Shown: in pieces, positions 16,779 through 24,433 of the stretch
Position numbering within the stretch: the first letter of the stretch is position 1
How the letters are laid out: each line of letters starts with the position of its first letter
Source of the DNA: UBA9676 sp036522155
GTDB lineage: Bacteria > Actinomycetota > Actinomycetes > Streptosporangiales > Streptosporangiaceae
Reading direction: 5' to 3'
NCBI GenBank assembly: GCA_036522155.1
Contig: DATDGI010000338.1
Location: 1 to 48,194 of the forward strand
DNA length: 48,194 nt
The notes under the pieces: model-generated
The model's database searches: none
Told to the model about the DNA's origin: nothing
Seen by the model: the letters and a program-made list of their open reading frames with translations, nothing else
Made by a program: the position numbers and the translations under genes

Positions 16779-17921
16779 TTAGCCGATCACCGTCGACCAT
16801 TGCTGGGCGACCTTGGCCTCGGCGGCCGACTCCTGCGCCTGGGTCGGGAAGTTGAGCCCGCCCGCCGGGGCGGCCGGCAGCGCGGCGTTGGCCGTCTGGT
16901 CGACCGTGCCGTTGGCGATGAGCGCCGACAGCTCGATCGGCCGCGCCTTGCCCTGCAGCCACAGGTTCTGGCCGGTGGTCGAGTACAGGTACTCCTCCCA
17001 CAGCCGGGCGCAGGCCGGGTTGGGCGCGGTCTTGCTGATGGCCTGGCTGTAGTAGGCCGCGTAGTGCCCGTCGGTCGGGATCACGATCTTGAAGGACGGG
17101 ACGGCGGACTGGATCTCGGACGCGAGCAGGTAGTCCCACCAGATCACGATGGGCGTCTGGCCGCTCTGCACGGTGGTCGGGCCGGCCGTGACCGGCACGA
17201 AGTTACCGAGCTGGTGCAGCTTCTTGAAGTACAGGATGCCGGGCTCGATGTTGGACAGCGAGCCACCGTTGGCCAGGGACGACGCGTAGACCGCGGAGAA
17301 GGCGGCGCTGGCCTGGGTCGGGTTGCCGTTGATGGCGACCTGGTTCTTGTACATGGGGCTGAGCAGCGACTTGAACGAGGTCGGCGGGACCTTGACCTTG
17401 GACGAGTCGTAGCCGATCGCCACGTAGCCGCCGTAGTCGTCGTACCAGCTGGCGTCGGAGGCCTTGGAGTTCGCGGGAATAGCGGACCAGGTCGCCACCT
17501 GATACGGGGCGAGCAGGCCCATCTGGTCGGCCTTGATCGCGAAGGCGGTGCCCATGTCGAGCACGTCCGGGGCCCGGCTCTGGCCCTTGAGCTGCACCAT
17601 CGCGTTGATCTCGTCCTGGCTGGAGCCGTCCGGGTTGGCGTCGTTGATCTTGATGCCGTACTTGGCGGTGAAGTCCTTCATGATCGTGCCGTAGTTGGCC
17701 CAGTTCGCCGGAAGGGTGATGACGTTCAGCGTCCCTTCCTTCTTGCAGGCGGCCACCAGGCCGTTCATGCCGCCGAAGGCGGCGAGTGAGGTCGCCGTGG
17801 CGGCCTTGGCGGTGCTCGTTGTGCCGGAGCCGCTGCTGGATGACGAACTGCTGCAGCTGGCCGTGAACAGAGCCATGCCGATGACCGCGATAACGGCCAC
17901 GAGCGTTTTTCTTGTTGGCAC
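16779..17921 (-). CDS. Solute-binding lipoprotein, probable 2-aminoethylphosphonate transporter
   Basis: Extracellular substrate receptor, 380 residues from GTG 17919-17921. This start is preceded by GGAGGGG at 6-base spacing; the open frame 22 codons further upstream lacks such a site. The N-terminus is a lipoprotein signal: PTRK, a hydrophobic core, then the lipobox TASC with lipidated C23 followed by a serine-rich linker. The mature part is a type II periplasmic-binding fold of the Fe3+/polyamine/phosphonate cluster (SBP_bac_6-like; NVITLPANWANYG, QTPIVIWWDYLLASE). It is the first gene of the importer operon. Thiamine, iron or polyamine binding cannot be excluded from sequence alone; the neighbouring oxidoreductase and phosphonatase-like genes favour AEP. 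Confidence 0.85.
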   Translation of the reverse strand: MPTRKTLVAVIAVIGMALFTASCSSSSSSSGSGTTSTAKAATATSLAAFGGMNGLVAACKKEGTLNVITLPANWANYGTIMKDFTAKYGIKINDANPDGSSQDEINAMVQLKGQSRAPDVLDMGTAFAIKADQMGLLAPYQVATWSAIPANSKASDASWYDDYGGYVAIGYDSSKVKVPPTSFKSLLSPMYKNQVAINGNPTQASAAFSAVYASSLANGGSLSNIEPGILYFKKLHQLGNFVPVTAGPTTVQSGQTPIVIWWDYLLASEIQSAVPSFKIVIPTDGHYAAYYSQAISKTAPNPACARLWEEYLYSTTGQNLWLQGKARPIELSALIANGTVDQTANAALPAAPAGGLNFPTQAQESAAEAKVAQQWSTVIG

Positions 17922-18166
17922 GTGCTTCCCCTCCGTACCGTGAAAAGCCCGAGGGTCCCGCGAACCCAGGAGCCTGGACGGGTGCATCGTGACGAGCCAA
18001 GATGACCGGTGGCTGGCCGGTGACGAAGCGGTAACCGGAGGACCGGTGAAGCATTCAGGTCAGTTCCGGGAACGCTCGATGACACCGGCCTGACCGGTAA
18101 CCTTCGGCCGGGTTGCGCCCCGGCCCGCTGGCCCGCGGAAGGGCCGCTGACCTGGCGCGGCCGGGC
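17922..18166. promoter_or_regulatory. Upstream region of the importer operon with repeated ACCGGT elements
   Basis: This 245-bp gap precedes the solute-binding gene and follows the TIGR03085 gene, both on the minus strand, so it should contain the importer promoter. ACCGGT occurs at 18005-18010, 18042-18047 and 18093-18098. Variants are GCCGGT at 18016-18021 and AACCGG at 18033-18038. The three perfect copies sit in larger half-conserved contexts (TGACCGGT twice). This could be an operator array, but in DNA this GC-rich it may be chance. No coding sequence was seen. Confidence 0.3.
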
Positions 18167-18817
18167 TCAGATCCGCCAGCTGGTCTGCGAGAGCTTGTCC
18201 AGATCGGGCTCGCTGCCCTCGAACCGGACCCGGGCCGCGGTGGTGCGGCCCAGGGCCCACAGGGTCAGCTCCGCCGGTGAGCCGGTGACCGTGACCACCG
18301 GCGTCTGCGCCTTCGCGGTGATCCGCACCCGCTGGCCGGGACTGGCGGGCCCGTCGTCCCGCACCAGCTCGATCCCGACCGGCGCCTTGCGGAGCACGAA
18401 CCGCGCGCCGCGCAGCCGCTGCCACAGCGCCTCGGTCAGCCCGGGAGCCAGATCGCGGGGCTCCCAGCCGTCCCCGCCCCGCCGGACATCCTCGTGATGG
18501 ACGAAGTACTCGACCAGGTTGAGCCGCTCATCCAGGCCTGGGATGCGGAACACCGAACTGGCCGGTGGGCCGCTCCGGATCCGCTCCACCAGCTGCGGGT
18601 AGGAGAACCGGGCCAGCAGCGCACGCTGCGTCCGCTCGGTGTGCCGGGCCAGCGGCCCGCCCAGGATGCCCGCGGCCGCGTCCGGCCGGGATTCCCGCAG
18701 CACCAGATGAGCCGCCAGGTCGGCGGTCCGCCAGCCCTCGCACAGCGTGGGGGCCCCGGGGCCGGTCTCATCCAGCAGCGCGCACAGGGCAGCACGCTCA
18801 TCGCGGGCAAAGCTCAC
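18167..18817 (-). CDS. TIGR03085-family metal-binding protein (maleylpyruvate isomerase/mycothiol-dependent fold)
   Basis: A 216-residue protein of the DinB/MDMPI-like superfamily common in mycothiol-producing actinobacteria. The start VSFARDERAALCALLDETG, then TLCEGWRTADLAAHLVLRE (metal-ligand His), and LVEYFVHHEDVRRGG (His-His-Glu) are the family landmarks and give the expected three-histidine metal site. The C-terminal half (VTVTGSPAELTLWALGR) is the SCP2-like part. The start is GTG 18815-18817; the open frame further upstream is shadow of the divergent hydrolase gene. The gene is often found near hisI in actinobacteria, as here. The biochemical role is not established. Confidence 0.88.
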   Translation of the reverse strand: MSFARDERAALCALLDETGPGAPTLCEGWRTADLAAHLVLRESRPDAAAGILGGPLARHTERTQRALLARFSYPQLVERIRSGPPASSVFRIPGLDERLNLVEYFVHHEDVRRGGDGWEPRDLAPGLTEALWQRLRGARFVLRKAPVGIELVRDDGPASPGQRVRITAKAQTPVVTVTGSPAELTLWALGRTTAARVRFEGSEPDLDKLSQTSWRI

Positions 18818-18928
18818 CCCGCGATGGTACGCCCATGCCTGTCTGCCAACCGATGGCCAGCCGTCACCGTTCGCTGGCCGGGCACGCCGTTGCTGGCCAG
18901 GCCGGGGGTGGTCGGATAAGAAGGCGGA

Positions 18929-19732
18929 ATGCAGCGTTTCACCGAACTCGCGCCCGGCGTCCTGGTCGCCACGGCGGAGTACGCCACGACCACCACCACT
19001 GTGGCCGTCGCCGCCGACGGCGGGTGCCTGGTCATCGACCCGGCCGTGTCCGTCGCCGACCTGGCCGCGCTGGCCGCCGACCTGGCCGGAGCGGGCCTGC
19101 GGCCGCGGGCCGGGTTCGCCACGCACCCGCACTGGGATCACGTCTTGTGGAGCCGGGACCTGGGCGCGGTGCCCCGTTACGCGGCCCCGGCCGCCCTGGA
19201 GATCACCAGGTCCACGCGTGAGGAGATGGTCAGCGCGGTGGAGCACGACGCACCCGGGCACGACCTGGCCCTGTTCGCTGACCTGGTGCCGCTGCCCAGT
19301 GGGGCCGGAGTGACCGGCGGGACCGGAGCGGCCACGGGCATTCCCTGGGATGGCCCGGCCGCGCAGGTCATCGTGCACAACGGGCACGCACCCGGCCATG
19401 GTGCGGTGTTCCTCCCTGACACCGGCGTCCTGGTCGCCGGGGACATGCTGTCCGACATCGAGATCCCGCTGCTGGACTGCGCCGCCGGCGATCCGCTCGG
19501 GGACTACCGGGCCGGGCTGGCTGCCCTGGCGCAGGTGCCCGGGGTGCGCTGGCTGGTACCCGGCCACGGGCACGTCACCGGCGCGGCCGGGTTCCGCCGC
19601 CGGGTGGATGCCGACACCCGCTACCTGGATCTGCTCGCGGCCGGCCATCCGTTCGACGACCCACGCTGCACGGTGCCGTGGCAGCGCGACCACCATGACC
19701 GGCAACTGCGGAAGGTCGCCGGGTCTTCGTAG
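18929..19732 (+). CDS. Metallo-beta-lactamase-fold hydrolase
   Basis: A 267-residue MBL-fold protein with the full metal-binding set: THPHWDHVLW (HxHxDH), a third-motif histidine in NGHAPGHGAVFLP, VAGDMLSDIEIPLLD (bridging Asp) and VPGHGHVTGA. The N-terminal TELAPGVLVATAEY and ADGGCLVIDP are usual for small-molecule MBL hydrolases (glyoxalase II, lactonase-like). A more specific substrate cannot be given. The ATG follows AAGGCGGA. It is divergent from the TIGR03085 gene (111-bp gap) and lies 33 bases upstream of hisI on the same strand, so it may be co-transcribed with hisI. Confidence 0.85.
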   Translation: MQRFTELAPGVLVATAEYATTTTTVAVAADGGCLVIDPAVSVADLAALAADLAGAGLRPRAGFATHPHWDHVLWSRDLGAVPRYAAPAALEITRSTREEMVSAVEHDAPGHDLALFADLVPLPSGAGVTGGTGAATGIPWDGPAAQVIVHNGHAPGHGAVFLPDTGVLVAGDMLSDIEIPLLDCAAGDPLGDYRAGLAALAQVPGVRWLVPGHGHVTGAAGFRRRVDADTRYLDLLAAGHPFDDPRCTVPWQRDHHDRQLRKVAGSS

Positions 19733-19765
19733 GATCGGGGCCATGAGACCGACCATGGGCGCCCG

Positions 19766-20134
19766 GTGACCGGCGCGCCGCGGCCGTCCCGGCTGGACCC
19801 GCGGATCGCCGCCCGGCTCAAGCGCGACCCGGCCGGGCTGGTCGCGGCCATCGCCCAGCAGCACGACACCGGCGAGGTGCTGATGCTCGGCTGGATGGAC
19901 GACGAGGCGCTGCACCGCACGCTCACCACGGGCCGGTGCACGTACTGGTCCCGCAGCCGGCGGGAGTACTGGGTGAAGGGCGAGACCTCCGGTCACGTGC
20001 AGCGGGTGGTCGCGGTGGCGCTCGATTGTGACGGGGACGCGGTCCTGGTCAAGGTGGACCAGACCGCCGGCGCCTGCCACTCCGGCGACCGGACCTGTTT
20101 CGACGCCGGGACACTCACGCTGAGCGGGCCATGA
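19766..20134 (+). CDS. hisI: Phosphoribosyl-AMP cyclohydrolase
   Basis: Opens the adenine ring of PR-AMP, the third step of histidine synthesis. The 122-residue monofunctional form has no HisE domain. The motifs MLGWMDDEALHRTL, YWSRSRREYWVKGE, LDCDGDAVLVKVDQ (metal Asp residues and Cys) and ACHSGDRTCF (zinc Cys) are complete. Start GTG 19766. It is separated from hisF by about 8.7 kb of unrelated genes. Its TGA overlaps the ATG of the Trp-associated membrane protein, so hisI leads a his/trp mixed transcript, and trpE is not between them. Confidence 0.95.
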   Translation: MTGAPRPSRLDPRIAARLKRDPAGLVAAIAQQHDTGEVLMLGWMDDEALHRTLTTGRCTYWSRSRREYWVKGETSGHVQRVVAVALDCDGDAVLVKVDQTAGACHSGDRTCFDAGTLTLSGP

Positions 20135-20841
20135 CCGGCCCGCTCCCGGCGGCAGCGGCGGCGCCCGGGCCGGGCAGGCCCCGCCGGCCCGCCCGCGAGT
20201 ACGCGCTCGTGCTCGGGCTCGCGGCGGCCGGGACGGCGCTGGCCTTCGGTTCGCTGCGGCAGGCGTGGGCTCATGTCCGCACGACCGCCCCGGCGCCGCT
20301 GCCCAGCGGCTCGCTGCCGGTGACCGGACAGGCGCTGGTGCCGGTGGCAGCGGCGCTGGCGGTGGTGGCGCTGGCCGGGCTGGTCGCGGTCATCGCCACC
20401 CGTGGCCTGGCCCGGCGGCTGGTCGGGCTGGTGCTGGCGGTGTCCGGCGCGGTGACCGCGGTCCTGGCCAGCCTGCCGGTCAGCACGGCCAGCGTGCTGG
20501 CTGCCGCTCAGGCGGCGGCCGCCAGCCAGGCGGGCTCGGTCACGGCCGGCGGTGGGGCCGGGCCGGGCGCCCCGGCCGGCCCGGCCGCGGTCGCCGTCGC
20601 CCACCAGATCGTGCTGGCCGGCTTCCCGTGGCGCTGGCTGGCGGTGGCCGGTGCGCTGGCGGTGCTGGCGGCCGGGCTCGCCGTGGCCTGGCGGGGCGCC
20701 CGCTGGCCCGTCATGTCCAGCCGGTACGACCAGCCCGGCGCCGCCCGGCCCCCGGCGGTGGCGGACACGGCCACGCTGTGGGAATCTCTGAGCAAGGGAG
20801 TTGACCCCACCGAGCAGCCTGGGCGGCGCGGCAGCGGTTAA
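20131..20841 (+). CDS. Trp biosynthesis-associated membrane protein (TIGR02234)
   Basis: A 236-residue membrane protein of the family named for its place in actinobacterial trp operons; function unknown. Four hydrophobic segments are seen, near residues 25-45, 68-88, 95-115 and 165-192. The C-terminal cytoplasmic tail has the conserved WPVMSSRYD and LWESLSKGVDPTE motifs, which identify the family. It starts with ATG 20131 overlapping hisI by four bases. In Streptomyces-type clusters trpE precedes this gene; here hisI does. Confidence 0.88.
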   Translation: MTGPLPAAAAAPGPGRPRRPAREYALVLGLAAAGTALAFGSLRQAWAHVRTTAPAPLPSGSLPVTGQALVPVAAALAVVALAGLVAVIATRGLARRLVGLVLAVSGAVTAVLASLPVSTASVLAAAQAAAASQAGSVTAGGGAGPGAPAGPAAVAVAHQIVLAGFPWRWLAVAGALAVLAAGLAVAWRGARWPVMSSRYDQPGAARPPAVADTATLWESLSKGVDPTEQPGRRGSG

Positions 20842-20895
20842 GCACAAAGGGTGTGGCGCCGCGCTACCGGGGAATGTGTGGGCCGGAGGTGAGCG

Positions 20896-21342
20896 GTGAG
20901 GGCAGCAGGGCCGGACGGGCCGGGCGGTCCGCGCCGGGAGTTGATCCGGCTCGTCACCCGGCTGGTGGTGGCGCAGACGGTGGCCGCCGCCGCGGTCGGG
21001 CTGGTGTTCAGCCGGCGGCACCTGCCGTCCATCCTCATCACCCTGGCGCTGGTGGCGGCCCTGGCCGCGCTGGCGCTGCTGGTGCGGTCGGGCACCCGGG
21101 CGGCCTGGCTGGTCGCTTTCGCCTTCGAACTGGCGTTCATCGGCTACGGGCTGTCCCGCTACTTCCTCGCCCGGTATCTGGGCGGGACCCTGCTGGCCAT
21201 CATCGCCGCCGGGACCCTGGCCCATCCCGCGGTCGCGCGGGCTTTTTCGGTGCGGCGGCCGCGCCAGGCGGGAGTCAGGCCGGACGAGCCGGGGCTGGGC
21301 GGCACGGCCGGGGACACCCTCGGCGGCCAGGTCCTCCGGTAG
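20896..21342 (+). CDS. Small four-helix membrane protein of unknown function
   Basis: A 148-residue protein with four close-packed hydrophobic segments, near residues 20-40, 45-65, 70-88 and 92-112, and polar ends. Start GTG 20896, preceded by GGAGGT at 5-base spacing. It sits where other actinobacteria often encode the HGxxPAAW protein, but that motif is absent, so it appears to be a different gene in the same slot. I do not recognise a family. It lies 54 bases after the Trp-associated membrane protein and is probably co-transcribed with it. Confidence 0.75.
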   Translation: MRAAGPDGPGGPRRELIRLVTRLVVAQTVAAAAVGLVFSRRHLPSILITLALVAALAALALLVRSGTRAAWLVAFAFELAFIGYGLSRYFLARYLGGTLLAIIAAGTLAHPAVARAFSVRRPRQAGVRPDEPGLGGTAGDTLGGQVLR

Positions 21343-21465
21343 GGGGCCCGGGGGCCCGGATCGCCCGCCCGCACGGGCCTTTCCGGCGTGCGCCGGTGAC
21401 GGCTGACGCGGGCCGGGCCGGCCGCCATCCGGGAGCCGCCTGCCGGCCCACCGCAGCCGGCTCGC

Positions 21466-21471
21466 TACCAT
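21466..21471 (+). promoter_or_regulatory. Candidate -10 box (TACCAT) for trpC-trpB-trpA-lgt
   Basis: TACCAT fits TANNNT and would start transcription about 35 bases before the trpC GTG at 21513, leaving room for the CGAGGGGATAG stretch. The preceding gap (21343-21465) has a weak GC hairpin at 21367-21378 followed by CTTTCC, which may end the upstream transcript. No leader peptide with Trp codons was found. Confidence 0.35.
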
Positions 21472-21512
21472 CAGGGCGCAAGGCATCCAACCCGAGGGGA
21501 TAGCGGAACCGC

Positions 21513-22322
21513 GTGAGCGTGCTCGAGGAGATCCTGGAAGGCGTTCGTGCCGATCTCGCTGTCCGGCAGGAGCAGACCCCGCTGGCGCAGCTCAAGGAGG
21601 CGGCCCGGCGGGCGGCGGCCCCACGCGACGTGATGGCCGTGCTCCGGCGGCCGGACGTGGCCGTCATCGCCGAGGTCAAGCGGTCCAGCCCGGCCAAGGG
21701 GGAGCTGGCCCCGATCCCCGACCCAGCCGCGCTGGCCCGGGACTATGAGGCGGGCGGGGCCAGCGTCATCAGCGTCCTCACCGAGCCTCGGCGGTTCGGT
21801 GGCAGCCTGGCGGACCTGATGGCCGTCAGGCAGGCGGTCGGGGTGCCGGTGCTGCGCAAGGATTTCGTGATCAGTTCCTACCAGCTGTGGGAAGCCCGGG
21901 CGCACGGGGCCGACATGATCCTGCTGATCGTGGCGGCGCTGGACCAGAACGCGCTCGTTGCGCTGGCGGAACGGGCGCTGTCGATCGGCCTGGTGCCGCT
22001 GGTGGAAGCGCATACCGACAGCGAGGTGGTGCGGGCGGTGCAGGCCGGGGCCAAGGTGATCGGCGTCAACGCGCGCGACCTGACCACCCTGGCGCTGGAC
22101 CGCGGGGTGTTCGGCAGGCTCGCCCCGCTGATGCCGGCCGACGTCATCAAGATCGCCGAGTCCGGCGTCCGCGGACCGCGCGACCTGCTCGCCTACGCCG
22201 CCGCCGGGGCCGACGCGGTGCTGGTCGGGGAGAGCCTGGTCACCGGCAAGGACCCGCGCTCGGCCGTGGCCGACCTGGTGACCGCGGGCTCGCACCCCGC
22301 CCTGCGCGGGGACCGGCCATGA
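21513..22322 (+). CDS. trpC: Indole-3-glycerol phosphate synthase
   Basis: Converts CdRP to indole-3-glycerol phosphate in tryptophan synthesis. The 269-residue barrel is monofunctional, with no fused TrpF. The catalytic residues are visible: E54 and K56 in VIAEVKRSSPAKG, K116 in PVLRKDFVIS, and the motifs VIGVNARDL and IAESGVRGPRD. Start GTG 21513 (MSVLEEILEGVRADLA is the standard family start). Its TGA overlaps the trpB ATG by four bases. Confidence 0.96.
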   Translation: MSVLEEILEGVRADLAVRQEQTPLAQLKEAARRAAAPRDVMAVLRRPDVAVIAEVKRSSPAKGELAPIPDPAALARDYEAGGASVISVLTEPRRFGGSLADLMAVRQAVGVPVLRKDFVISSYQLWEARAHGADMILLIVAALDQNALVALAERALSIGLVPLVEAHTDSEVVRAVQAGAKVIGVNARDLTTLALDRGVFGRLAPLMPADVIKIAESGVRGPRDLLAYAAAGADAVLVGESLVTGKDPRSAVADLVTAGSHPALRGDRP

Positions 22323-23578
22323 GCCTGGACGCCCCGGCCGCGGCCGGTCCCGGTACCGCGCCCGCGCTGCCCGACGCGGCCGGCCACTTCGGGATCTACG
22401 GCGGCCGGTTCGCGCCCGAGGCGCTGATGGCCGCCCTGGCCGAGCTGACCACCGAGTACTTCGCCGCCCGGGACGACCCTCCGTTCCAGGCCGAGCTCGG
22501 CGCCCTGCTGCGCGACTACGCGGGCCGGCCGACCCTGCTCTCGCCTGCCCACCGGTTCTCGCAGGAGGCGGGCTGCACGGTGCTGCTCAAGCGCGAGGAC
22601 CTGGCCCACACCGGCTCCCACAAGATCAACAACGTGCTCGGCCAGGTCCTGCTGGCCCGGCGGATGGGCAAGACCCGGGTGATCGCCGAGACCGGGGCCG
22701 GGCAGCACGGTGTCGCCACCGCCACCGCCTGCGCGCTGTTCGGCCTGGACTGCATGGTCTACATGGGCGAGGAGGACACCCAGCGGCAGGCGCTGAACGT
22801 GGCCCGGATGCGCATGCTGGGCGCCGAGGTCGTGCCGGTCACCATCGGCACCCGCACCCTCAAGGACGCCATGAACGAGGCGTTCCGCGACTGGGTCGCC
22901 ACCGTCGCCACCACTCACTACTGCATCGGGTCGGTCGGCGGCCCGCATCCGTTCCCGATGATGGTCCGCGACTTCCAGCGGGTGATCGGGGTTGAGGCGC
23001 GGCAGCAGGTGCTGGCGGCCACCGGGCGGCTGCCGGACGCGGTCATCGCCTGCGTCGGCGGCGGGTCCAACGCGATCGGCATCTTCCACGAGTTCATCGG
23101 CGACGCGCAGGTGCGGCTGATCGGCTGCGAGGCGGGCGGGGACGGGATCGGCACCGGGCGTCACGCCGCCACCCTGGCCGCCGGGTCGGCCGGCGTGCTG
23201 CACGGCATGCGCACCTATGTGCTGCAGGACGCCGAGGGGCAGACGCTGCCGACCCACTCCATCTCGGCGGGTCTTGACTACCCGGGCGTGGGACCCGAGC
23301 ACGCCTGGCTCAAGGACACCGGCCGGGCCAGCTACCGGTCCATCACCGACAGCGAGGCGATGGCCGGGTTCTCGCTGCTGTGCCGGACCGAAGGGATCAT
23401 CCCGGCGCTGGAGTCCGCGCACGCGCTGGCCGGGGCGATACAGGTCGGCCGCGAACTCGGCCCGGAGGCGCTGGTGCTTGTGAACCTGTCCGGGCGGGGG
23501 GACAAGGACGTTTCCACCGCCTCGGCCTGGCTGGGCCACCTGGCGCCGGGCGGCGGGCCGGGCGAGGCGGGCCGGTGA
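22319..23578 (+). CDS. trpB: Tryptophan synthase beta subunit
   Basis: PLP enzyme joining indole and serine. It has 419 residues and the classic TrpB1 sequence: GIYGGRFAPEALM, LLKREDLAHTGSHKINN with Schiff-base lysine K102, ETGAGQHG (catalytic Glu), CVGGGSNAIG (phosphate-binding) and NLSGRGDKD. This is the alpha-dependent form, in line with the adjacent trpA. It overlaps trpC and trpA by four bases each. Confidence 0.97.
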   Translation: MSLDAPAAAGPGTAPALPDAAGHFGIYGGRFAPEALMAALAELTTEYFAARDDPPFQAELGALLRDYAGRPTLLSPAHRFSQEAGCTVLLKREDLAHTGSHKINNVLGQVLLARRMGKTRVIAETGAGQHGVATATACALFGLDCMVYMGEEDTQRQALNVARMRMLGAEVVPVTIGTRTLKDAMNEAFRDWVATVATTHYCIGSVGGPHPFPMMVRDFQRVIGVEARQQVLAATGRLPDAVIACVGGGSNAIGIFHEFIGDAQVRLIGCEAGGDGIGTGRHAATLAAGSAGVLHGMRTYVLQDAEGQTLPTHSISAGLDYPGVGPEHAWLKDTGRASYRSITDSEAMAGFSLLCRTEGIIPALESAHALAGAIQVGRELGPEALVLVNLSGRGDKDVSTASAWLGHLAPGGGPGEAGR

Positions 23579-24393
23579 GCGCGGCCGGGGAAGCCTTCGC
23601 CCGGGCCGCCAGCCAGGACCGGGCCGCGCTGGTCGGCTACCTGCCCGCCGGGTTCCCGACCGTGGCCGGCGGGATCGAGGCCGCGCTGGCGATGGCCGCG
23701 GGCGGGGCCGACATCGTCGAGGTCGGGCTGCCCTATTCCGATCCGCTCATCGACGGCCCGGTCATCCAGGAGGCCGTGCACCGCGCGCTCACCGGCGGCG
23801 CGCACGTCGCCGACACGCTGCGCACGGTGGAGGCGGTGGCGGCGGCTGGGGTGCCCGCGCTGGTGATGACGTACTGGAACCCGGTCGAGCAGTACGGGCC
23901 CGCCGCGTTCGCGCGGGATCTCGCGGCGGCGGGCGGGTCCGGGATGATCACCCCCGACCTGACCCCGGAAGAGGCGGGCCCGTGGCTGGAGGCGGCCGCC
24001 GCCTACCGGCTCGACCCGGTCTTCCTGGTCGCGCCCAGCTCCCCGCCCGAGCGGATCGAGCTCATCACCGGCCTGTGCGGCGGGTTCGTCTACGCGGCGT
24101 CGCGGATGGGCATCACCGGCGCGCGCGACACGGTCAGCGGCGACGCGGCTGGCCTCGTGGCGCGGGTACGGGCGGTCACCTCGCTGCCGGTCGGGGTCGG
24201 CCTGGGCGTCCGGGACGGCGCCCAGGCGGCGCAGGTGGCCTCGTTCGCCGACGGCGTCATCGTCGGCTCCGCGTTCGTCCAGCGGCTGCTGGACGCGCCC
24301 TCTGAGCCCGCGGGCATCGGTGCCGTCCGCGAACTGGCCGCCGAACTGGCGGCGGGTGTCCGGCGGCCGGCCCGCACGGCGGGAGCCCGCTGA
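23575..24393 (+). CDS. trpA: Tryptophan synthase alpha subunit
   Basis: Cleaves indole-3-glycerol phosphate to indole, which is channelled to TrpB. The 272-residue product places catalytic E49 and D60 in IVEVGLPYSDPLIDGP, with the same numbers as in E. coli. Loop 6 GITGARDT and the phosphate-binding GVGLGVRD and VIVGSAFV are intact. The GTG start overlaps the trpB stop. The C-terminus is Ala/Arg-rich. Confidence 0.96.
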   Translation: MSAAGEAFARAASQDRAALVGYLPAGFPTVAGGIEAALAMAAGGADIVEVGLPYSDPLIDGPVIQEAVHRALTGGAHVADTLRTVEAVAAAGVPALVMTYWNPVEQYGPAAFARDLAAAGGSGMITPDLTPEEAGPWLEAAAAYRLDPVFLVAPSSPPERIELITGLCGGFVYAASRMGITGARDTVSGDAAGLVARVRAVTSLPVGVGLGVRDGAQAAQVASFADGVIVGSAFVQRLLDAPSEPAGIGAVRELAAELAAGVRRPARTAGAR

Positions 24394-24433
24394 CCCGGCG
24401 CCCGGCCGGTGCAGCAGGAGGCCCGGGACTCAC

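Noticed and set aside
21367..21378. GCCC-GCAC-GGGC hairpin before trpC as a trp attenuator
   Set aside because: Only four base pairs, no leader peptide with Trp codons and no alternative structure; at most a weak terminator.
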